Assembly (NCBI GenBank): GCA_963921425.1
Contig: OY992835.1
Coordinates: 15,996,001-16,060,000 of the forward strand
Direction of reading: 5' to 3'
Source: Dryas octopetala
Taxonomy: Eukaryota > Streptophyta > Magnoliopsida > Rosales > Rosaceae
DNA length: 64,000 nt
Of the stretch, positions 1 to 12,469 are shown piece after piece; the first letter of the stretch is position 1; each line of letters starts with the position of its first letter. A program made the position numbers and the translations under genes. The notes below the pieces were generated by a model that ran no database searches, was not told the origin of the DNA, and worked only from the letters and a program-made list of their open reading frames with translations.

Positions 1-34
1 AAATTTTTTTTTTTTTTGGTTGTCTGCTTAGGTG

Positions 35-86
<52 letters not shown>

Positions 87-880
87 GGTGGAAGGTGGGG
101 GGTGGGCTTCGACGGTGAAGAAGAAAAAAATAAGATGGAGATGGGAAGATGGGGTGTGTACGGGGGAGGGGGGGGGGAGATGGGGATGGGGGTGTGTGGG
201 TGAGGGGAGGGCCAAATGGTCTTTTCCCTTGAGTTTTTTTTTTTTTTTTTTAAAAGGTGTGAAAGAAATTTAAGGATGTGCAAATAGTAGCCCTCTAAAA
301 AAAAGAGGTAAGAATAATTGTTTAGATGTATAGGGTTTAAGTTCATGGGCCAAACTGGACTGGACTGGACTTAAACTGAGAGTTTCAGAACATGGGCCAA
401 GCATGAGAACATTGACTTGGCATGCAAGGATCGTCCCTTTTTTGGGACTGAAAGGAACCCTGCTCACTTGCATGCAATTACCATAAATCTCCACTACTTT
501 GTGGGAGAGAAGAAAAGAAGAAGCTATTCTGCCATTACTTGAATAAATGCAAGATCATTTCTCTTTATCATAGAAAAAATATATTTCATTTTATCATATC
601 ATAATAAAGATGAAATCCAAGTGTATTCCGAACTTCAAAAAAGAAAATGCAGAGTCAATGGGAGCAAACAAACAGCTAGGTGAATAAATACACAAATTAA
701 GAAAACAAGAAAATCGTCGAAATAAGCAATCCTAAAAGACCAATAGTCACTGCTTGTGTCTGCACATGGTTATTTTCCAGCAACAACACCAGTGCCAGTT
801 CCAGGTCATAGCAAGAAGTAGATGCAAGCCCAAAAATAGATAAATTCAAAATATGGAAACCATGATGGTGGTGAGTTAAG
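1..880. other. Intergenic, downstream of profilin
   Basis: No gene is seen. The stretch opens with a T-run and a (GA)n microsatellite, followed by a G-rich tract near 160-230 and a T-run at 235-250. The part from about 700 to 880 lies just downstream of the profilin stop codon on the minus strand and probably includes its 3' UTR. The short open frames here are low-complexity and not credible as genes. Confidence 0.6.
39..83. repeat. (GA)n microsatellite
   Basis: An almost perfect GA dinucleotide run of about 45 bp with one GG interruption. The Glu-Arg-rich open frame across it is an artefact of the repeat. Confidence 0.95.
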
Positions 881-3193
881 CTACAGGCCCTGATCAATCA
901 GGTAATCTCCCAACCTCTCCACAATCATATTACACTGTCCTGGAGTCAAAGGCTCCTCGTATATACCGAAAATCAGAGCCTGGCCGGTTTTCTTCACAGT
1001 AATGCCACCAGATCCCTGCAGTAGAAATCAAATCAAATTAAACTTCATTACACCACTAATGATGCAATCCCACATAAAGATCGAATCAGTCACTGACATA
1101 TGGACCAAAGCCACCTTGCATAGACAGCAAGAAGAACATGCATTTAGAAAAGGAAATTCAGTTGCAAGTGTGCATAGCTCCATCCGAAATAATGATGGAC
1201 CTCATAATTCATGAATGACATCCAGTTGTTGGGGAGACTTTTCTATTAAACTTTATAAAAGATGAAGAATATGCAATTAGGCAGCCACGTGTTTGTGTAC
1301 TTTAGAGAGAGGAAATAGAAAAACCAAAGAGAGGAATATTAAGGTGGTCCACTTGTGGGACTCTTGAAGCTCTATTATTATTCCTTTTAAAGGACAAATC
1401 ATTATCTAAAGCCATACAATAAGCAGCAAGCCAGAAGGTAGAATGTCCAGTGCAGGATGGAATTGATGGTCGACAGTTTTACAAGTCAAAAAGGTGAAAC
1501 AACCATGCAGCCCCCTACATATGACATGGGTCCTCATGTAGTATACTTTACAGTCTATTGCTTACTATTATGACAATTCAAGTTAATAATCCTGTGTTTT
1601 AAGATAATGACTTGAATAGATCTTTCTCTAAAAAAATTATGGGAATAGAAAATGTCCAAAATTTCAATAAAGGTTATACATGATTAGGACTGCAATCAAG
1701 TCAGCTTGGCCTCAAGCTTGCCACAAGTCTAGAACCAAGCTCAAACTGGCTTGTGAACTTGGCTCATTTGGATTGGATATTTTTTAATATAAAATATAGT
1801 ACTTATTATGTATAATATATAAATCTATATTGACATATAATTATACTAAAATATAATACAGACAAGCCAAGTCCCATCAAGCTCAAGCTCGGGGTCATTA
1901 CAAATATACAACTTACAAGCTTTGATTGTGGCTTAAGCTCAGCTAGTTAAGCTCAAGATGCCCTCTTGTCGAGCCTAGAAATAACCGGTTGATGATTGGA
2001 TTAATTTGTGTATAGCCATACCAATTACACTTGAGTATAAAATGTCCACATTTCACATCCACATGTCAATGTCATATGTGAAATGCAAGCCTATAGACTA
2101 ATTTTCCTTAAAACATATGATTTTTCATGTACATTTCTCTACTTTTACTGTGAAATTTGAAGGGAAAATTTAGTAAAACGCTCCATTAGAAATGTCACGC
2201 TATGCTCTTAAGTATGTGTTGAATATATATTTACACTCTCCTAAGGTACAACATGTTTTTTAGTAGTTACACATGATATGAACGGTTGAGATACATGTTT
2301 TTAATACCAAAGTTATAAAACTGAAGCGCAGTTACAAGAACAGAATGGAAACAATAATATCAAAATGATTAACTATTCTATAATAAACGAGAACCACTTG
2401 AAGAAAAAGATCAGTAAAATATAAACAAACCTTTTTTCCACGAATTACAGCTCCACCCTCCCCCTGAATAACCATGTACTTTATGCCACCAAGGTGTAGC
2501 CCAGTTGGGGCAAGAGACCCCGGCTCATCGAAATCTTTCATTACCGCTGTAATTTCTTCAGGCTTAAACTGCGCATAAATAAATATATAAATAAGAAAAT
2601 CAATCTCACGCAGTCACGCTCACACAGCCACAGCTAAAACTAAAACACAGGACACCAAATGTACTTGTGATGCAAAGGCCACATATTCTCTATCTTAATT
2701 CCTATCATACATTGTTCGCATTCGAAGAAAATTGGCAGCAAAACAGAACACATTTTCTCAGCAGCCAAACGAAGCTCAAAAACAAAAATTTCAACATGCG
2801 GAGCACAGATCCTTTCGAAAAATATCAAAATCACAAATCAAATCGAGCAATCACTGAGAAAAACATGAGTAGTAGTGTTTAATCAGTATCCATTGGTTTT
2901 ACTATTACGAGTCCTTGCATTTCCAATCCGATTCCTTTGCCGCGAAAACACAAATTTTCCGGGAAAACAAACAAACAGAGCCAATTTGCACAGATCTAAT
3001 GAAATGAATCCATACAACCAAACAATAGCGAAATCAAATTCATAATAGCAGAGAAAGTAGTAGAAGGAACCTTCGGGAAGCCGGAGCTCTGGGCCCACAC
3101 ACTACCGTCGTGACCGACGATGGCCGAGGAGGCGAGGTGGTTGCCGTCGATCTCGCACATCAAGTGCTCGTCGACATAAGTCTGCCACGACAT
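881..3193 (-). CDS. Profilin (actin-monomer-binding, pollen-allergen family)
   Basis: Three exons on the minus strand: 3193-3071, 2568-2431 and 1015-881. Together they make 396 nt, or 131 residues, the standard plant profilin length. The protein begins [17 protein letters not shown], the conserved N-terminal helix that helps bind poly-proline, and ends with the hallmark [11 protein letters not shown]. The core contains [21 protein letters not shown], which fits the actin and phosphoinositide face. Profilin binds G-actin and proline-rich proteins such as formins in the cytosol. The exon 1/2 and 2/3 junctions are both phase 0 with GT-AG ends. The same fold is a pan-allergen in pollen and fruit. 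An inverted-repeat transposon begins 126 bp upstream of the ATG. Confidence 0.96.
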
Positions 3194-3286
3194 TTTCTGA
3201 TCGAATCGTCTCGATTTATGAAAATTTACGAAAATTTATTTTCTGATTATTTTCTTTGGTCTGAACACTCTCTCGTTAGAAGGAGA

Positions 3287-3318
3287 AATGTATATATATA
3301 TATATATACATATATAAA
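3287..3318 (-). promoter_or_regulatory. TATA-rich core promoter of the profilin gene
   Basis: A run of TA dinucleotides ending in TATATAAA-like sequence lies about 95-125 bp upstream of the profilin ATG on the minus strand, a usual distance for a plant TATA box plus a short 5' leader. The element at 3319-4427 abuts it directly. The transcription start is not visible, so the call rests on position and composition. Confidence 0.45.
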
Positions 3319-4427
3319 GGTTTAATTATCAATTTATCACATAAAATTGTAATTCATTTTCACTTTTCAAAGTTAAAAGATTTTTTATTCCAGATTATTA
3401 TTTTGCAAGATTGTAACAATTCCGTTAAAAATGATGACTTGACAGTTAATACTGATATGGCACGCTAGATGTACGCTACGTGTCACATCTTTGCTTTTAT
3501 TTTCAGATTTTTTTATTTTTTTATTTTTATAAACTTTAAAAATTAATTAAAAATAACTCTAAACTCAAACAAATACATAGAAAATTCCTACGGACTCGTC
3601 TTGACTAGCACTAATTTACTATCAGGTTAAATTACCAATTTTCCCTTTAAACATTTAAAAAAAAATTAGAATGTCCAAATTTATTTCTAAAAAATTGAAA
3701 TAAATTTCCCTCTATTAAATAAATTCTAGAATTTTCGTAAACTATTGGACAAATTCTCAAAAATATTTTGAAAATTACCAAAATTCTGTTTTAGAGAATT
3801 ATTTCGAGAATTTACAGAAATTGTAGAATTTTTCTAGAATTTATTTTCCTCTAAGACTGAGAGGTCTTTTGGGTAACAAATGTTCACGAGAAAGGTATTG
3901 TTAGGTTTTAGAAAACTAACGGTGCAGACTTCATATTTTTGGGAGTTTGGGAGATTATTCTATGAATTTTCAAAGAGTTTAGAGTATTTTAATTTTTTAG
4001 AAATAAATTTGGACTTTTCCAATTTTCTGGAAATTTTTATAGGAAAAATTGGCATTTTGATCCTATATTAAATTAGTACTAGTCAAGACAAGTCAATAGG
4101 AATTTTTTGTATATTTTTCTAAGTTCGGAGCTATTTTTAATTAATTTTCAAAGTTTATAAAAATAGGAAAATAAAAAAAATCAGAAAATACAAAAAAAGA
4201 TGTGACACATGGCGCACATCCAACTCGCCGCGTCAGCATTAACTGCCAGGTCATCATTTTTAACGGAATTGTTGACGGAATAAGGTAAAATGAGACACGG
4301 ATGTAAGTTACAGGTGGTAATCTGGGACACTGATGTAAGTTACAGGTGTTAATCTGGGAAAAAAAAACTTTCAGGTGACAAAGTGAGAATGAGTTACAGT
4401 TTTGGGTGGTAAATCGATAATTAAGCC
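3319..4427. mobile_element. Mutator-type MITE with about 300-bp terminal inverted repeats
   Basis: The left end reads GGTTTAATTATC and the right end, reverse-complemented, GGCTTAATTATC. The two arms can be aligned for about 300 bp. Shared blocks include a stretch with AATTCCGTTAAAAATGATGA, one with GTGTCACATCTTT and one around TCTTGACTAG. The right arm has an extra tandem block of about 32 bp repeated twice (near 4290-4355). The flanks are TA-rich (ATATATAAA), consistent with a 9-bp target duplication but ambiguous because the site is a TA repeat. No transposase is seen. Size and arm sequence resemble the element at 28329-28817. Confidence 0.75.
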
Positions 4428-6140
4428 TATATATAAATGATAAAGTGAAATTTGGTGGGGCCAATGAACCGTTATACAACATGTTGGTGTTGCGTCAGTG
4501 ATCGCCTCTCAGCCGTTAGATTTGGATACGAATCATACGATTGAATGAGCGTAAAAATTCCATTGCAAAAAGAAAAGGTTTGAAACAATTGGGATTTTTT
4601 GGATTGAAAATGCTAAGAATGGTAACCATGAAATTATTATCATTCCAATGTTTGGTTTGTGAGTAATAGAAATCAAAAATTGTTTTTTAATATTATGTTT
4701 GAAATTTATTTAGTAATTTATAATGAGAATAATTTGGTAATAAGAATACACAATAAATGCTTTCCTATAAAAAGAGCAAACCTAAGGGAGTCAAAGGGTT
4801 TCAAATTATCCTCTTCATATTATCTTATCTTATACTCATATAAAATATAGTACATTACTACATTCCCAAAAATGTAATTATCAAATATAATATGAAATTT
4901 CATACTCATTCTCAAGTTCCAAATCTACTAACCAAATGGACCTGTGAGTTAGAGCACTCCTTGAAGATACTCTAATGCGGTAGTGGAAATGTGGACTATG
5001 CTTTTTTTGTTCAATAGATTTGCACGGAGGAAAAAGAAGCAAAGATTACAATAACAATACATGAGCACTATAATTAATTAATGGGATTATAATGGTTGGA
5101 AATGAGCCGACAAAAAGTATAAAGGCCAGTAGCACACATCCTCAGAATTAACATGAATCAGAATGAGTAAGTACTAGAATAAGTATGAATCAGAATTAGT
5201 CTAAATCGGAACCAGCAATTCTCATTAACATGTTTACCAATTATTAGGAATCATAATGAAAATAAAATTGATTCTCATAAACGTTTTTACTAATCCGCAG
5301 GAATCAGAATCAAAACAAGTTTGATTACTAAAATGCCTTTATACAAAATTAATAATATTTATGTCAACTATTAAATAATCAAAATTTTTTAAATGAGAAA
5401 AAAAAAATTTTACCACAATAAATTATACCACAATAGTTTGAAAAAATTAATTTTTATACTTTTAATTATAAGTTATAATATTTTAGAAATATTGATGTGG
5501 TGTAAAAATAAAAAATAAAAATTTGATATAATCTATGTTAAAATGCTAATAATAGAGGCCTTCATTATACAAAAAAATAAATATTAACCTCGTCTAAATT
5601 GAGTATGGTGTCATCTTATGGTTTTTGGATTTTAGCTATAGAGGGTATTTTTGGATCATCAAAAAATATGTGAGGGTAGTTTTGGATTATCAGAAAATAT
5701 GTGAGGATATTCTGGACATAAAATTTCTATTCCGATTCCCTATCTCCCATTCCGAACCCCTCTTAAGGAATCCAATTCCTCCAAAATTATGAATCTCGAT
5801 CATTCCTAATTTCATATGGGTCCCACATCCATTTCTATTCCCTTATATGTTAATAAACACATGAATGAAAATGTGAATAATTCTCAAATGTTAATTAATA
5901 AACACAAAAATGAGAATCATTAATCACATTCCTCCCATTCCTCCCATTTCCATTCGTGATTAGTAAACATGCCCTAAAAGGAATGAGAAGGGGGAGCTGA
6001 TGGCCAATTTGACTTGTATAGCCCAGAATCCAAATGGTGTATTTAGCACATTGGCATTTTTTATTTGTTCAATGAAACCTTATTCAAACATACAAACCCT
6101 TCAGCTAAAAAAAAAAAAAAAAAAACAAACAAACCAACAT
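4428..6140. other. Intergenic with hAT-like MITE debris
   Basis: No gene. The right part, ending near 5975, has the end TAGGGCATGTTTACTAATCACG on the minus strand, a pattern typical of plant MITEs that start with GGGCATGTTTGG/ACTAA. Related words (GTTTACCAATTATTAGGAATCA, GTTTTTACTAATCCG) recur inside near 5230-5300, which suggests a degenerate inverted or nested element. Its left end could not be placed; it may lie near 5140. Confidence 0.4.
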
Positions 6141-7779
6141 TCAAGTAAGGTAATACATTGGACCAGGCAACTTGAAGGTTCGAATGTTGGCCACATTTGT
6201 CCCCAAGAGATCACTCCATTGATCACCAATGTTGCCTATTATTCTATATCCACTCTTCTTAAGCTTCTCTATCTCGGCTGATTTAAACTCAAGTGCTGTG
6301 TTGCCAGAATTAGAGGATCCCCTGCAACCGAAAATGTCACTAAAATATGAACAACACCAAACCAATACAATAAAAGAGTCGATCTCTTTGCTTAATTAAG
6401 AAAGCAAAGTTAATGAATATACGAATTTAAATCAAAGAACTCTAAAGATCGAAATTTGCATATATATATATATATGTGCTTACTTTAGTATAATCTTTTC
6501 CCAAGTGTGATATCCCACATTCTTCAAATTGGTTATTGTCACATTTCTCTGATCTTCTGCTCTTCCTGATATGATTGCAACCTTAACTCCAAGTTTCAAC
6601 AACTTCTTGTACAGTTTAAGAATCTCAGGCAAAGCTGGGGCTTTGCCTTTGTAGACCCACTCATTGAATGAAGTGATGTTAAATGGCTCCAACCTGAAAT
6701 TTCATAGATGTATAAACTATATATTATTAAGAGTGCTTAATTATTACCATTCAAATGCAAAATAACATTGTTGATCGAATTTGTTGCTAGTAATTATACA
6801 AGAGAATAAATTATTCAGATTTTGTTACAAGGTGAGATGTTTAACCAATTGGTAATTTTTTGGATTTTTTTGGTAATTTCCTATTTCTTTTATTACAAGG
6901 TGAGTTGTGATGGTCAACTAGCTAGCATATATTAACTTCTTATTTCTTTTATGGATATGGATTTTGTGTGTGCTTATTTTTACTAGTTTCAATCCAAATC
7001 ATTAATTACAAATCTAAAAGTTATAAATGCATAGATGCATAATATCCAAGGGTTATAACGCTTTTGCAGCTTTGCTCATCCAGAGTGGCGGATCCAAATC
7101 AACATTCATAGGGTCCATTGCCCCATGGTCCTCCTTTTTGGATTCGTCCATACTCACACACCCTTAGATTTATAATTTACAATTAAAAGTCAAACAAAAA
7201 TAAATAGAGAAAAAGCAAAACGGAGGGTGGATATCTTTTTCTAAAAGCATTATTAACTTATGGACCCAATAACTCTTGCACATGATTGATGTGAGAATGC
7301 GAGATAGTCCAAATGTAAAATGAAATAAATGAAATATATGGAAATGAAAAGAATGAGAATCATTTATACGTATAATATTTTTGCGATATTAATTAACTAA
7401 AGACTTACCCAAATCCATGCTTAGTAAAATAAGGGAGATTAGAGAGTGTAGTCTCATCTAGATCAAATATCCATAAGTTGTTTCCATCCTTTGTAAGGTT
7501 GAGGCTCTTAGCATAGAGAAAAGCCTCCCTAGCAACCACTTTTGAGTCTTCCCTGAGCTGGTGGCCAAGCATGTAGTGCCTTACATAGCCTTCACACTCT
7601 GCTGGAATAGTCTTCCAGCCAACCACATTGTTAGTTTCTACACCCAGTCGCCAACTCAGGCACGACACGCCGGGAACATGGCTGGTTGTAGGTGGCTCAT
7701 AACCTTGGGTTAATGTTGCCATGATTGTGGCTAGGAACAAGAGTACTGCCATTGCCAATACTTTCATGGTAGTATGCAT
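6141..7779 (-). CDS. HAD-superfamily acid phosphatase / vegetative storage protein-like (copy 1)
   Basis: Three exons: 7779-7409, 6693-6484 and 6321-6141, giving 253 residues. Residues 1-26 form a signal peptide, so the product is secreted or vacuolar. HAD motif I is FDLDETTLSN (nucleophile D106, acid/base D108). Motif II is AIISGR. Motifs III/IV are the Lys-rich KKSGYRIIGN and GDQWSDLLG. The family (plant acid phosphatase class B, soybean VSP and 28/31-kDa stem glycoprotein) hydrolyses phosphomonoesters; some members serve mainly as storage proteins, but this copy keeps the catalytic aspartates. NLT, NIT and NVT sequons are present. Compared with copy 2 it lacks about 14 residues after the signal peptide and has one extra residue (NVANIRTF for NVGNRTF) that removes a sequon. 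An alternative start is M5. Confidence 0.93.
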
Positions 7780-7846
7780 ATATGCCTGTTATATTTTTGC
7801 GAGGAAACTTAATTTGTTGCTTGGAATTACCAATTGTACGTGCTTC

Positions 7847-7854
7847 TTTAAATA
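7847..7854 (-). promoter_or_regulatory. TATA-like box of acid phosphatase copy 1
   Basis: TATTTAAA on the minus strand, about 70 bp upstream of the ATG. The same motif and about 60 bp of sequence further upstream (a TGACCCTAGCTTTTG block) recur upstream of copy 2, so the duplication included the proximal promoter. Confidence 0.55.
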
Positions 7855-8506
7855 GGCCCTACCAAGTTAAGTGACCCTAGCTTTTGGAGATAATTACTTG
7901 GGTACCCCTAGTTATATATGGTTATACGCGTACATATGTAATTTTTTTTAAAAATTTGGTTTTTATATTTTTCAAAAGATACGAAAAAAACGTGTATTTT
8001 AAATCCAAACATATAATACATATACTATTCACGTATTATATCCGATTTTTTCACTGTACTCTTAGAGCAAATATTCTGAATAATAGATATACATGTTTTT
8101 GCTGCCGACCCGTATATTACTAACTATACTGCATATAGTATATGGTACGTTGTCCTTTATGATCGAGTTTGAATACTCCTTTTGGGATCAATTAATACAC
8201 CTAAAAATTTCAAATTTGTGCTCTAAATTTGAATTTTAAATTTTCATAAATTCATACATAAGCCCACTTTAAAACCTAATTTTTTTTTAAACAAGTAAAC
8301 AACATTCATATGTAATAAGACATTATTTGAGATCTAAATTTAAGATCTCAAACATTATGGCAGAACAATACGTACTTCACATACATTTTTTGTTTGTTGA
8401 AAATCAGGGCCAAAAGGTGTATTTAGCACAGTGTCATTTTTTATTTGGTCGATAGAGCCTTATTCAAATCTCTTTGTAATAAGAAAAAGGAAAATCAATC
8501 ATATAG

Positions 8507-11178
8507 TCAACTAATGTAGTACATTGGATCAGGAAACTTGAAGGTCCGATTGCCGACATTTGTCCCCAAGAGATCACTCCATTGATCACCAGCGTTCCCT
8601 ATTATTCTATATCCACTCTCCTCAATCTTCTTTCTCTCTGCTGATTTATACACAAGTGATGTGTTACCAGAATAAGACGATCCCCTGCAAACGTACCAAA
8701 AGATGCAATATTAATGCAATACAAGCCAATACAAGAAAAACCTATATATTTGGTTAATTAAGGAACAATATTAATGCAAGTAATTGATTCCCTGGCCAAA
8801 AAAAAAAAAAACAATATTAAAACAAGGGATTCCAAATTTGTCTACCAAAGTTGGATCCCAATAGAAGTGTACGTCAGTATACCATATACATCATCTAGTA
8901 ATTAACCACTAAACTAAGTATAAATCTTTAGGTTAATTTGGTATTATTAACCACATAAATTTGGTATTATTAACAAAATTAAACAAATTATAAATCTTTA
9001 GGTTAATTTGCATCTGTACTTATAAAAAAAAATGTTTGTGCGTGTAATTTTTTATGGGTGACGATTTTCACATTTTAATTTTGTACACTTTCCACTCTTT
9101 CCTTTAAAATAAGATGGAGAAATGCAAATTTGCAAAATAAGAGTGCTTAAATATGCCCACTCATAAAGTACATTCTTGAAAAAACCGAATTTAAATTTGT
9201 TTTCACATTTTCTCATTTTCCAAATAGAATGTAGCTTTGTTTTGGTAAAACAATACAACTACATTATAATTAAGCACTCTTTAGATTGGTTAATAAATAT
9301 AGGTAGGAAATTGCATATATGTGCTTACTTGAGTACAAGCTTTTCCCAAGTGTGATATCCAACATTCTTTAGATTGGTTGCGGTGACATCTCTTTGAGCT
9401 TCTCCTCTTCCTGTTATGAATGCAACCTTAATTCCGAGTTTTAACAGCTTTTTGTACAGCTTAAGACTCTCAGGCAAAGCTGGGGCTGTGCCTTCGTAGA
9501 CCCACTCATCGAATGAAGTGGAATTATATACCTCCGCCCTGAAATTTCAAACACGACAAAAAAAATTCTTAAAGAAATCACATGATGTGATGTGCCAACT
9601 GCCAACCATCCAAATTATCCAAAAATATTTTATTTCTAGAATTTCTCAATGATTAATTGCTTTTATTAATTTTGTTCCATTTGAATCAACTACTTTGACC
9701 AGATCAATTTGGACTATGTGTGTGTGTGTTAGTTAAAGTGTCCAAAATTCAAAATATAATAAACTCCTAATTATACCCTATTACTTTTTATGTTTATCTT
9801 TGTCGCGGTGCAATTTTATATCAGCCAAAAGCACATGCAACTCCTTAATTCTTTTCTTTTTTTGGGTAAAGTGGGGGCTTCAAAGCCCAAACAAAGCACA
9901 TGCAACTTTTGTTCAATTTTTGGAACATTAAAAGATCATAAATGACATATAGATGAGCCATCACATATAACTGTTCTTAACTTTATGATTATTTGGATGT
10001 ATAATATCAACATGAAGAGAAAAAAGAGAGAGATAGAGAGCAAATAAAATATATATGAAAGGAGAGCTAGACGTACGTACTCTTAAAATAGGGAAATAAT
10101 TAAAAGAGAAAAGCATTACAAAAATTCATTAAGAATATGAAGGAGAGGAGTAGAGCGTTACGAAAAAAATGAGAGAACAATTTTATTATTGAAAGAAGAA
10201 AGAATAAGGCTAGTACTTTTTTCCAATAAATACATTGCTTGTGAAAGTCCATAATTTAGAAGGTCAAAGTATTAATACTAGTAGTATAAACTACTAAGAA
10301 AAATACTTCAAAATTACAGTTTGGTATTAATATATAAAAAATAAATATTTCAGATTTTATTACAAGGTGAATTGTTAAACCAAATATTGAAGCAAATTAA
10401 TCGTGGAAATATAGCTATACATATAGCATGGGAAATATACAAAGAAGTCAAGCCTCGATCCGTAACATCAAATTAAGTGTATGTAATTGATCAAGATCAA
10501 CCAACTTTAATTAATTTCTAATTTTTTATAAGCATTAATTATTTTATAGGCAAAACTCTCCCACATCTCTGGCACATGAGTGTGAATGTGAGAATAGAGA
10601 GAACGCGCGCAAATGCTTTAGTATGAATTGGAATGGAAATAAAAGAAATGAGAATCATTCATTTGTACTTATAAATTGATAATCATTTTGGCGACATTAA
10701 CTAATTTTTTTTTGGTTTCAAATAAATAAGACCAAAATGTAGTTGAGGGATATTAACTAATGACTTACCCAAATCCATTCTCAGCATAATAAGGAAGATT
10801 AGAGAGTGTAGTCTCATCCACATCAAATATCCATAAGTTCTTTCCATCATTTGTGAGATTGAGGCTCTTAGCATAGAGAAAAGCCTCCCTTGCAACCACT
10901 TTGGAGTCTTTTCTGTACCGGTGGCCAAGCATGTAATGTCCTACATACCCTTCACACTCTGCTGGAACAGTCGTCCAGCCTCTGATGTTGTTAGTTTCCA
11001 CACCCAGTCGCCAACTCAGGCACGACACGCCGGGAACATGGCTGCCACCGGAACCCGCTTGTGGCCGGAGGAGGTGAATTAGCTTGTGGGTTGTAGGTGG
11101 GTCATAAGCTTTGGTTGTTGCCAAAATTGTGGCTAGGAAGACCAAGAAGAGTAGTGGCAATATTTTCATGGCATGCAT
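8507..11178 (-). CDS. HAD-superfamily acid phosphatase / vegetative storage protein-like (copy 2)
   Basis: Exons 11178-10769, 9538-9329 and 8684-8507 give 265 residues. Intron positions and phases match copy 1 exactly, and exon 2 is 210 nt in both. The signal peptide is about residues 1-24. Motif I is FDVDETTLSN (D119, D121), motif II is FITGR, and the C-terminal motif is GNAGDQWSDLLG. It ends PDPMYYIS, close to the family's usual PNPMYY end. After the signal peptide it keeps a THKLIHLLRPQAGSGG segment absent from copy 1. Its 3' flank (8408-8468) matches the 3' flank of copy 1 (6026-6087), which confirms a tandem duplication. Like copy 1 it should be a secreted or vacuolar phosphatase. The introns, about 1.2 kb and 0.65 kb, differ in length from those of copy 1. 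Confidence 0.93.
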
Positions 11179-11225
11179 TTTGGTGAGGAAACTAATTTGT
11201 TGCTTGGAATTGCCAATATTGGTTC

Positions 11226-11233
11226 TTTAAATA
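11226..11233 (-). promoter_or_regulatory. TATA-like box of acid phosphatase copy 2
   Basis: TATTTAAA on the minus strand, about 50 bp upstream of the ATG, in a block conserved with the copy 1 promoter. Confidence 0.55.
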
Positions 11234-12160
11234 GGCTCTACAAAGTTAAATGACCCTAGCTTTTGAGGATAATTACTTGGGTGCCCCTAGTTATGGTTTG
11301 CCGTTTGCCCAATTGTCCTATACTCCCATTGTTATAATGAGTCATATTGAGTTGGAGTACTCGATTATTTGAGGTCGATGCACCTGGGTATTTGTTCTCA
11401 TTGCTTTATGCTTAAGTTTACCTAAATTAGCTAGCTAGCTAGCTAGATAGACTAATTAATACTTCACATTTTTCACATCCATGTTGAAATATTAACATAT
11501 TCAATATGTTACTAATATTTCTATGCTTTTTCAAGAATATCAATGCATACAAAGCTTGGGTTTGAAAAGAATACATTTCTTTTGACCAGCTGTAAGAAAC
11601 AGATCAAATACAAAATCATGAAAAGTGAAACCGGCCACACATATACTCCAAAAAAAACAAACCTAATCAAATATAATATTGTAATCAATTTAAATATAAA
11701 GTGATTGGCATGCACAACTACCAATTATAAATCTTAACTGAAGGATTTTTCTTTTGGATTGGATTAATTTGAAGATTTAAAGACAAGAACTAGCTGTACG
11801 CCTGTACGTACGTGAATAATATATTGTTGTTGATTGGTATAGCCTTTTTTTTTTTGGGGTAAAACTTATCAATTGGCATATTCTTTTATACCACTAAAAA
11901 ATAAGCCAAAAGAAGCCATCCCATTCTGCAGATGTTATCACTTTGTTACGTATAGCATAAATTTAATTGGAAAAAATAACAATGTGACAATAATGTTAAA
12001 CTAAACCACATAGAAACAAGAGCTGCAAATTAAGTTGTGCTTTAAATGTGACACAAAGAAAACAGTTGTGCTAGCTTTTAATTAGGAAATTTTCATATTC
12101 AAATTTTGTCATTGCAAGAAGGATTTGTTCTATGAAACCTTTTCAACTGCAACTAGGAAT

Positions 12161-12375
12161 TGTTAAGTTTGGAAGAATAGAGCATATGGAAGAATATTGA
12201 TTTTCCTATTGATTAGAAAGTTACACAGAATACATACCATTTATATGGTGATGTGAAGAAACTGTTACAAAGAAACTGTCCTAGGAAACTAATTACAAGC
12301 AATTAAATGTAATAACTGTACAATAACTGTAATAATATGCAATAATTGTAATTAAGGAGAATAACTCTCGTAACA
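12161..12375 (-). mobile_element. Copia-type LTR remnant
   Basis: A 215-bp block with TG...CA ends (minus strand starts TGTTACGAGAG and ends CTTAACA). It is directly preceded on the minus strand by TTGAGGGGGAG, a typical Copia polypurine tract, so this is the 3' LTR with about 95 bp of adjoining internal sequence (12376 to about 12470). The rest of the element is missing from this position. It is broken, and its age cannot be judged from one LTR. Confidence 0.7.
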
Positions 12376-12469
12376 CTCCCCCTCAAGTTGGAGAGTGAAT
12401 ATCATGAAGTCCCAACTTGTGACTTAAGTGTTGAAACTGTTCTCTGCCAATTAAGGATTTTTTGCAATG

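Noticed and set aside
16-273. 85-codon Glu-Arg-rich frame
   Set aside because: Product of the GA microsatellite and G-run; no start context or family.
4141-4482. 113-codon minus-strand frame upstream of profilin
   Set aside because: It lies in the right arm of the inverted-repeat element and has no protein-like features.
10026-10060. Possible regulatory purine run in the acid phosphatase intron
   Set aside because: Only simple AG-rich sequence, nothing conserved in copy 1.
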